A stretch of 15,555 bases of DNA from Candidatus Hydrogenedentota bacterium (lineage in GTDB: Bacteria; Hydrogenedentota; Hydrogenedentia; Hydrogenedentiales; CAITNO01): contig CAIXUF010001448.1 of assembly GCA_903922535.1 (NCBI GenBank), positions 1 through 15,555 on the forward strand, read 5' to 3'. Made by a program: the position numbers and the translations under genes. The notes beneath the pieces were generated by a model. It had not been told where the DNA came from and made no database searches. It saw nothing but the letters and a program-made list of their open reading frames with translations. How positions within the stretch are numbered: the stretch's first letter is position 1; the number at the start of each line of letters is the position of its first letter. Of the stretch, positions 5,353 to 10,642 are shown piece by piece.

Positions 5353-7979
5353 GCCGCCAGCAGCGCCAGAAGGGCGGCCAGCCACAGCCCGTCGATGGGT
5401 GCGCCCGCAACGGACAGTTTCACGGGCTGCTCCGTGCCGCCCTGTTTGAAGGTGATTACCACCGGTTGTTCGGAAACGTCGATTTCACGGTCCAGCCAGG
5501 GTTGTTCCTGCTCCGAGGCGATGTCGTGCAGCACGGGCAGCTCGCTGAGCGCGCCCAGGTCAACACGGACGCGGGTGCCACTCCCGGGGCGCAGCCCCGA
5601 CTCGTACCACAGCACGAGCGCAGAATCGCCGTTGTCGCGGCGGTAGAGGGTTGATCGCAGTTGCCGCGCGGCCAGGCCCCCGGTCACGCGCAACAGATCG
5701 CCGCGGATTTCGCAGCGGGTGCAGTTTTGGCTGAACAGCCGGTAGGCATGGGCCGAGGACTTCCAGGAATTGTCGGGCCGAAGCAGGCCGAAGAAGAGTT
5801 CGGAATTGTCAGGCTTCTCCTGCTGCTCTTTCAGTGAATCGTCGCGCAGGCAGTACCAGTTCATCAGTGGGGAGCCCAGGTTGGTGCCGATGGTGTACGC
5901 CTTGATGGTGTGGGCGGCAAGCTTGTCGCCGTCGCTGCGCCAGGGATAGTAACCGCCATCCGGCGAGCCCATCTCGGTGACGCACACCGGCCCCGGATGG
6001 CCGAAGCGGCGCGCCGTCCCGATGAGTTTCCAGAACTCGTTGTAGTAATAGCGCGGATGGGTGAGGTAGAGGTGGCCGTTGGGCCGGTCCACGCGGGCGA
6101 GCGCCCCAGAACGGTGCAGCATTTCCATGCCACGCGGGGTCGCGACGCCAAAGGGGCCGGTCATGGGTGTGCCGACAATCACCGCCTGGGGGTCCGCCTC
6201 GCGGATGGCCTCGGCCGTTCTCCGGGCGAGTTCGCAGAACTCGGGCATGGTTCCCTCCCAAAACCGGGTAATGTCGGGCTCGTTCCAGATTTCCCATGTC
6301 CGCACCCGGTCCTTGTACCGGGTGACCGTACGGCGCACGTAGTCCGTGAACAGGCCAAGGTCGGACGGTGCGATGTAGTGGTCGCGTGTCCGGCCTTCCG
6401 GGTCCTGTTCGACGGCGTTGTTGTCGTAGTCAAACACGCCCACGACCTGTCTCCCGTTGCGCATGTCGTGTTCCAGGTCCCTGTCAAAGGGCGCGTCATC
6501 CCAGGTGTCTGGATTTGGCTGGATGTGCCCCCAGGTGAAATTCAGGCGTATGGACTGCGCGCCGAGATCGTCGAGCGCCTGGGACTCCGGGTCCGACGGG
6601 TCAACCGTGGCGTGGCATATGCCCATCGGCTCGCCCACGGTCTGGCGCAGTGGGCGGGACAGCGCAAAGGGGGGCCATGCGGTGGACCGAAGCACGAGCA
6701 CGCATGGCGCCAGCGCCGTGACGAGAAGAATGCACCACACCCAGGCGGGATGCAGCCCCGGTCCGCGGACCGGAGCGGACGGCTCCAGGGCACTGCCCTC
6801 GTCCCGCCGGGCCAGTATTCCGGCCAGAATCCATGCCGCATACAGCATCACCAGGGTAACGTCCCCCCATTTCGTGAGGGGATTCATGATGGCGTGCTCG
6901 GCTTTGAACGCGATGAGCGTGCCGGAAAAGACAAAGCTGACAAAGGCGAACATCCACGCCAGCGCCGACAGCGCGGCGGAGATCGCGGCCATGGCGGGAC
7001 CCTGGCGGAGCGTGGCGCGGAACAGCGCGGCAACAGCATATCCCGCGGCGCAGGACAAGGCACCTCCCCCAACATGCATGGAGGCAACAAAGAGCGCCAA
7101 AACCGCCGCGTGTGTGAGCGGCGTCAGACAGAACCGCACCGCCAGCAGGAACACGGCGATGCCCAGGAGAAAGAGGGGGGTGCTATGAAGTTCCAGAAAC
7201 AGGGGCGCTTTGTCCGCCAACGCCCCCGCAACCGGATGGGCAAAGGCCGCCACGGCATGCAGCACCGCCAGCAACAGTAGCCAGAGCAGCACTTCAATTT
7301 GAAGAGCGCAGCAGGCGGCAAAACACGGGTGTGCAGGCGGCGCGGCAATGGCCGCCACAACCCGGCCCCGCGAGGCAGGCGGGGCCGCCAGGGCATGAAG
7401 CACCACGGAGGCCGTCCAGAGCAGCGGGAGCGCCGCCATGCCCGAGCACAGGCAGACAGTCCCCCCCCACCATGCCAGCGCGAGCAGGGGGAGCACCCAG
7501 AACGGGGTCCGCAAATCCATGCACGGCCCGGCGGTCCCCACACGAAGACGGGTGGACAGGTTGGCCGCGAGCGCGAGGGCCAGGCCGAGACTCCACGGCA
7601 GCACGGGGGCGGCCAACGGAACCACACAGGTAAAAGGATCGTGCCAGAGCGTGTATGCGATCAGCATGAGGAACACGCAGGAGGCCGACAGGTGCAGAGA
7701 GCGCTCCATGCGGATCAACCCGCGGCGGAAACCATCGTGGAGCGCCCCAACACCGAGGCACAGCAGGGCCAGGAACGGGGAGACGGCAAAGACCGACCCC
7801 GACAGATTATCCACGGCGAGGGGACTGGTTCCGAACAAGACCCAGAAGCACTGGAGCCCCGCGATGATGAACGTCTCACACCAGAGAAATCCGCCGAGCA
7901 GGCCCGCGCACAGGCGGTCCGTTTCAGGGGAGGTGCCCGCCGTCGGCAGGCCGTTCCCATCAGTCCGCAATCCGATCAT
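5319..7979 (-). CDS. Polytopic membrane protein fused to a clan GH-A-like glycoside hydrolase
   Basis: The 886-residue protein has an N-terminal half (about 23-434) of many hydrophobic helices that match no family I recognise. A TIM-barrel-like glycoside hydrolase domain follows at about 450-750. Its proposed acid/base is E567 in TWEIWNEPD and its nucleophile is E669 in VCVTEMGSPDG, the two-Glu pattern of clan GH-A retaining enzymes (GH39/GH5-like; PslG is a comparable exopolysaccharide hydrolase). After a beta-rich region, a last hydrophobic helix (about 864-877) and a short basic end close the protein. The ATG at 7977-7979 is preferred: AGGAGG lies ten bases upstream, and a TATAAT-type promoter would start transcription near 8041. 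The frame also allows a GTG at 8042, which would leave no leader. It overlaps the convergent PLD gene by 34 bp. A role in extracellular glycan turnover or export is inferred. Confidence 0.85.
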   Translation of the reverse strand: MIGLRTDGNGLPTAGTSPETDRLCAGLLGGFLWCETFIIAGLQCFWVLFGTSPLAVDNLSGSVFAVSPFLALLCLGVGALHDGFRRGLIRMERSLHLSASCVFLMLIAYTLWHDPFTCVVPLAAPVLPWSLGLALALAANLSTRLRVGTAGPCMDLRTPFWVLPLLALAWWGGTVCLCSGMAALPLLWTASVVLHALAAPPASRGRVVAAIAAPPAHPCFAACCALQIEVLLWLLLLAVLHAVAAFAHPVAGALADKAPLFLELHSTPLFLLGIAVFLLAVRFCLTPLTHAAVLALFVASMHVGGGALSCAAGYAVAALFRATLRQGPAMAAISAALSALAWMFAFVSFVFSGTLIAFKAEHAIMNPLTKWGDVTLVMLYAAWILAGILARRDEGSALEPSAPVRGPGLHPAWVWCILLVTALAPCVLVLRSTAWPPFALSRPLRQTVGEPMGICHATVDPSDPESQALDDLGAQSIRLNFTWGHIQPNPDTWDDAPFDRDLEHDMRNGRQVVGVFDYDNNAVEQDPEGRTRDHYIAPSDLGLFTDYVRRTVTRYKDRVRTWEIWNEPDITRFWEGTMPEFCELARRTAEAIREADPQAVIVGTPMTGPFGVATPRGMEMLHRSGALARVDRPNGHLYLTHPRYYYNEFWKLIGTARRFGHPGPVCVTEMGSPDGGYYPWRSDGDKLAAHTIKAYTIGTNLGSPLMNWYCLRDDSLKEQQEKPDNSELFFGLLRPDNSWKSSAHAYRLFSQNCTRCEIRGDLLRVTGGLAARQLRSTLYRRDNGDSALVLWYESGLRPGSGTRVRVDLGALSELPVLHDIASEQEQPWLDREIDVSEQPVVITFKQGGTEQPVKLSVAGAPIDGLWLAALLALLAAQFMRRSTSST

Positions 7980-7989
7980 GAGATTATGT

Positions 7990-7996
7990 CCTCCTT
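7990..7996 (-). promoter_or_regulatory. Ribosome-binding site that sets the start of the membrane-GH gene
   Basis: On the minus strand the sequence reads AAGGAGG, then ten bases, then ATG at 7979. The spacing is slightly long but the match to anti-SSU rRNA is full. It supports the ATG over the upstream GTG at 8042, which has no such site. Confidence 0.6.
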
Positions 7997-8047
7997 GCCG
8001 CGAACGACCTGGGCCTTCCGGTTCCAAGACACGATCCGGCACCGTGC

Positions 8048-8076
8048 ATTATAAACAAGAAAGCCGCATGTGTCTC
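8048..8076 (-). promoter_or_regulatory. Sigma-70-like promoter for the membrane-GH gene
   Basis: On the minus strand, GAGACA (8076-8071, four of six matches to TTGACA) is followed by a 17-base spacer and a perfect TATAAT (8053-8048). The predicted transcription start is about 8041, leaving a leader of roughly 60 bases before the ATG at 7979. The hexamers lie just downstream of the hairpin ending the preceding gene, so the GH fusion appears to have its own promoter. Confidence 0.6.
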
Positions 8077-8129
8077 GTTTGTGCGGGCACATGGCGGAGG
8101 CACCCACTCCCGTACAGCCAACATGCGAA

Positions 8130-8162
8130 GCCCCCCGTCATCCGGCAGGACAGACGGGGGGC
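8130..8162 (-). terminator. Hairpin terminator after the sigma/membrane operon
   Basis: GCCCCCCGTC (8130-8139) pairs perfectly with GACGGGGGGC (8153-8162) over 10 bp, and TCC/GGA inside the loop can extend the stem. It lies 23 bp past the stop of the minus-strand membrane protein gene. Read on the minus strand it is followed by TTCGC, so the T-run is weak, but the stem is strong and well placed. It separates the sigma operon from the next promoter. Confidence 0.65.
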
Positions 8163-8185
8163 GGATGCGCCATATGTTACTTCTG

Positions 8186-9196
8186 TCACTTCGCCTTGTA
8201 GTTGAAGGAGAATTCAAAGGACTTCCCGTCTCTGCGCACCGCTTTGTAAAGCGCGTACTTGGCGGCATCGTCCTGGCACTCCTGATCGGGGTGCCCATCG
8301 ACGATGGAAGCGTCTTTGGGCATCTTGTAGACGAAGGTGTATTGGGCCACCGGGGCGCCCCAGTTGGAGCGCATCCAGACCTTCCACGCATCGCCTTCCT
8401 TCTTGACGAAATGGGCCAGTGTCATCTGTTCACGCAGGACGTAGACTTGTCCGGGCAGAATCTGTTCCGGCAGATGGATGGTGAACTGGTAGCTCTTCCC
8501 GTCGTTGACCAGACGTGTATCAATGGGTAGTTCACGCCCCTTGTCGTCGGTCATCTTGCCGGGGTAGATCAGCCCCTGCGGTCCCTCTTGGACTGAGAGG
8601 CAGTCCGCATCACAATAGGTGATGATTTCAGAGGTGGGAAACATGCCGTTCCAGGGTGCCTTTGTCTCCGACACGGACTCCGCGGATTCTCCGTCGCCCA
8701 GCGTGATGAAGTTGCGGATTTCCGCGGCGGGCAGCGGGGGGGGCGGCGGAAACTTGAGAGCGAGCTGCGCCGAAGCCGCAGCCACGACGCCCACAATCAC
8801 CAGCATTACCTTTCTCCGGGGAAATCCGGAAGGTTGGAGCACGTCCACAAGCGAATCGGAAGATCCAGAACCTTGTTCAAGGGAATCCCGGTCGATATCG
8901 ATGCGGAGCAGCTTTATTTCCTTCAGCAGCAGCAGCACACGCGGGAAGAGCCACAGCCAAAGGCCCAGGAGCATCAGGCTCTGAAAGGAGAGAAAGCAGA
9001 CGATGGCATAGAGGAGCCGCTGCTGCGGGTCCGTCTGAAACTGCCAGCGCACATACACGAATGCGGAAAACACGGTCATGACAAGGTAAAGCAGCCAATG
9101 TTTAATCGCGCGGAACCGCATCTCGCGCCGAAAGTCGCCGGTGGCCTGACGTCGGATCTCGGTTATTCGCTGTTTGTCCAATTCCGGACGGTTCAT
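8186..9196 (-). CDS. Three-helix membrane protein encoded with ECF sigma factor (possible anti-sigma)
   Basis: I do not recognise a named family with confidence. The 336-residue product has a charged N-terminus (1-30), hydrophobic helices at about 33-50, 61-90 and 129-147, and a charged loop at 91-128. A proline run follows (149-154, KFPPPPPLP), then a soluble C-terminal domain of about 180 residues with a CDADC pair (C195, C199). With three helices the C-terminal domain would lie opposite the N-terminus, probably in the periplasm. Its ATG overlaps the sigma-factor stop (ATGA), with GGAGG 8-9 bases upstream, so the two are translationally coupled. That arrangement is typical of sigma/anti-sigma pairs, and the soluble N-terminus could bind the sigma factor. 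However, no zinc-finger (ZAS) motif is present. The anti-sigma role is inferred from context only. Confidence 0.8.
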   Translation of the reverse strand: MNRPELDKQRITEIRRQATGDFRREMRFRAIKHWLLYLVMTVFSAFVYVRWQFQTDPQQRLLYAIVCFLSFQSLMLLGLWLWLFPRVLLLLKEIKLLRIDIDRDSLEQGSGSSDSLVDVLQPSGFPRRKVMLVIVGVVAAASAQLALKFPPPPPLPAAEIRNFITLGDGESAESVSETKAPWNGMFPTSEIITYCDADCLSVQEGPQGLIYPGKMTDDKGRELPIDTRLVNDGKSYQFTIHLPEQILPGQVYVLREQMTLAHFVKKEGDAWKVWMRSNWGAPVAQYTFVYKMPKDASIVDGHPDQECQDDAAKYALYKAVRRDGKSFEFSFNYKAK

Positions 9197-9729
9197 GATG
9201 GTTCCTCCAACAGTGTGCGCAGTCGCTTGCGCGTGTAATGCAGCCGTGACCGCACGGTACCCTCGGGTATGCCGAGGATGCCGGCAATTTCAGTGGTGTC
9301 AAACCCCTCCTCATACCGCAGCGAGATGATGGTCTGGTCGGGCGGGCTGAGCTTGTCCAGTGCCTCACGCAGGCTGGCAAAGGTCTCCGTGCCGTCCGTG
9401 GAAACCTCCACGAACTGCTCGCCATAGCCTTGGATGCCCCTGCGGCGGCGCTGTTCTCTCCGAATCCAGTCGCGGCACTTGTTGCTGACGATCTTGTAGG
9501 CCCAGCCCGGGAACGCCGCGGCGTCCTGCAGCGAGTTGACGCCGCGCGCGATGCCCATCCAGGATTCCTGCGTCACATCCCAGGCTGCGTCCTCCTGCCC
9601 CGTGAGGCGGAACGCGTGGTGCCAGAGGCGTTCCTGCCATTGCCCGACCAACTGGTCGAAGGCGTTTTCATCGCCTTCCCGGCAGCGCAGGACGAGGATT
9701 TGGTCGGATATTTGATCTCGGTATTTCAT
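9193..9729 (-). CDS. ECF-type RNA polymerase sigma factor
   Basis: The 178-residue protein has the length and two-domain layout of extracytoplasmic-function sigma factors, which direct RNA polymerase to a small regulon on a signal. Region 2 spans about 24-92 (ENAFDQLVGQWQERL, then DVTQESWMGIARG and FPGWAYKIVSNKCRDWIRR). Region 4 spans about 118-171, with the helix-turn-helix EIAGILGIPEGTVRSRL near 148-164. A short basic linker (REQRRRRG) joins them. The ATG is preceded by AAGGG at 9740-9736, which sits inside a perfect inverted repeat (9730-9764). The stop overlaps the start of the membrane protein gene. No conserved ECF-type target promoter was found upstream, so autoregulation is not shown. 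Confidence 0.93.
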   Translation of the reverse strand: MKYRDQISDQILVLRCREGDENAFDQLVGQWQERLWHHAFRLTGQEDAAWDVTQESWMGIARGVNSLQDAAAFPGWAYKIVSNKCRDWIRREQRRRRGIQGYGEQFVEVSTDGTETFASLREALDKLSPPDQTIISLRYEEGFDTTEIAGILGIPEGTVRSRLHYTRKRLRTLLEEPS

Positions 9730-9764
9730 GTTTTGCCCTTAATGTCGCACCAACTGGGCAAAAC
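9730..9764 (-). promoter_or_regulatory. Inverted repeat over the sigma-factor ribosome-binding site
   Basis: GTTTTGCCC (9730-9738) and GGGCAAAAC (9756-9764) form a perfect 9-bp inverted repeat with a 17-base spacer, directly adjoining the sigma gene's ATG at 9727-9729. In the mRNA the arm next to the ATG contains the GGG of the only Shine-Dalgarno candidate, so pairing would hide it. Alternatively the 9-17-9 spacing could be a dimeric operator. No regulator is identified. Confidence 0.55.
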
Positions 9765-9808
9765 GTTCAATCAGTCCCTCACAGGTCCAATTGTCATCTG
9801 TATTCCAT

Positions 9809-9946
9809 GTGCCGCACTGTGATGCCATTGACACGGACTGCATCAACCTCTGCCACAACGGCTGCGAACGCAACTGCCAGAATCCGCTGATAATCTATGA
9901 TCTACCCCTGGCAGGAGAGCACATTGAAAGGGTTAGCCGCATATGA
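9809..9946 (+). pseudogene. Small Cys-rich open frame, possible gene fragment
   Basis: From a GTG at 9809 the plus strand encodes 45 residues ending at TGA 9944-9946. The peptide has cysteines at 4, 11, 15, 19 and 23 (CDAIDTDC, CHNGCERNC), a spacing that suggests metal or Fe-S binding. No Shine-Dalgarno or ATG precedes it, and the frame stays open further upstream with less protein-like residues. It could be a tiny real gene, the end of a decayed one, or chance. I recognise no family. Confidence 0.22.
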
Positions 9947-10188
9947 GCAAAGAGGCCTCAGGCCATCCTTCGCGCAAGCTCCAAGGGATACAATCTGCTG
10001 CTGCTCGGAACCGGTTCACTTCCATCCTTAACACGTGCCTTGCGTGTCGGTGGCGGTCCGGATTGTCGGTTCTGTACAGATCCTTCCGGCGGTCCGGGTA
10101 GTGCGGCCAAGTACGTCGCCAGAGTGGCATGTTCGCCCTCTTCCTTCTTTTGCTGTGTTCACCGGTTCTCTATTAACCGAGGCTGTTC

Positions 10189-10451
10189 TTATCTGTAGAG
10201 CTCCACCTCATGCAGAGCAATTGAAGCGTTTTGCGGCTCGCTGGCAAAACCCGATTCTGGTGTCCAAGTAATCCGTATATCATTCGCCTCGGTTTCGTAA
10301 GAAGGCTTGGAACTGCGTCAGCCAACTCGATAAGGCGATTGCTCGCGTGTGCAACCCTAACTCGTTTTTCAGTAATTAATACAGTCCATCCTTGATTTAG
10401 GTAGTCATAGATAACATTTGTTTTGGGAAGTCTGATTATCGCGCTGACGTC
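10189..10451 (-). pseudogene. Frameshifted remnant with a carbohydrate-binding-module-like end
   Basis: On the minus strand two neighbouring frames each read as plausible protein. From 10451 the first runs through IYDYLNQGWTVLITEKRVRV and NRLIELADAVPSLL. From about 10299 the second reads TEANDIRITWTPESGFASEP, then NASIALHEVELYR, and ends at a TAA (10191-10189). The second ends like F5/8-type C (discoidin-like) modules, whose last strand often resembles SIxEVELY. A shift near 10300 would join the two. There is no start codon or intact gene. This is a resemblance read by eye and may be wrong. Confidence 0.28.
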
Positions 10452-10456
10452 TCATA

Positions 10457-10642
10457 ATGCTCCATGGCAACAAGGTTTGCGGTACTCCTTATGCCTATTC
10501 TGTCATGAAGAACGCACCTCTTTCAACGGGCAAACCTGGGTTATGGGACAATGGCAGGCCCTATTGCATCGACGACAACCACACGACGACAACCAGCAAA
10601 CTTCCAACTTGTGCATGCGTTGCCCGAACCGGCCCGCTATGA
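10457..10642 (+). other. Unsupported 61-residue open frame
   Basis: An ATG at 10457 opens a 61-residue frame (MLHGNKVCGTPYAYSVMKNA…) that ends at TGA 10640-10642, overlapping the 3' end of the minus-strand TPR gene by six bases. It has no clear Shine-Dalgarno and matches no family I know. Part of its sequence comes from the GACGACAACCA direct repeat. It is recorded because it is one of the few open frames in the relic region, but it is more likely non-coding. Confidence 0.12.

Larger units (their letters stand above)
9765..10636. other. Gene-poor relic region of lower GC
   Basis: About 870 bp hold no intact convincing gene on either strand. The lines at 10321-10380 and 10381-10440 are about 45% and 35% GC by hand count, against about 70% in a sampled uvrC line. 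Several short open stretches in different frames look protein-like but lack starts or are interrupted; the better ones are listed separately. An 11-bp direct repeat, GACGACAACCA, occurs at 10571-10581 and 10585-10595. No insertion-sequence ends, integrase or tRNA is visible. It is best read as decayed or foreign sequence between two minus-strand blocks. Confidence 0.5.

Noticed and set aside
5910..7280. 456-residue plus-strand open frame opposite the membrane-GH gene
   Set aside because: Antisense shadow: the minus strand has membrane helices, the WNEP and TEMG motifs, a promoter and a ribosome-binding site, while this frame has none.
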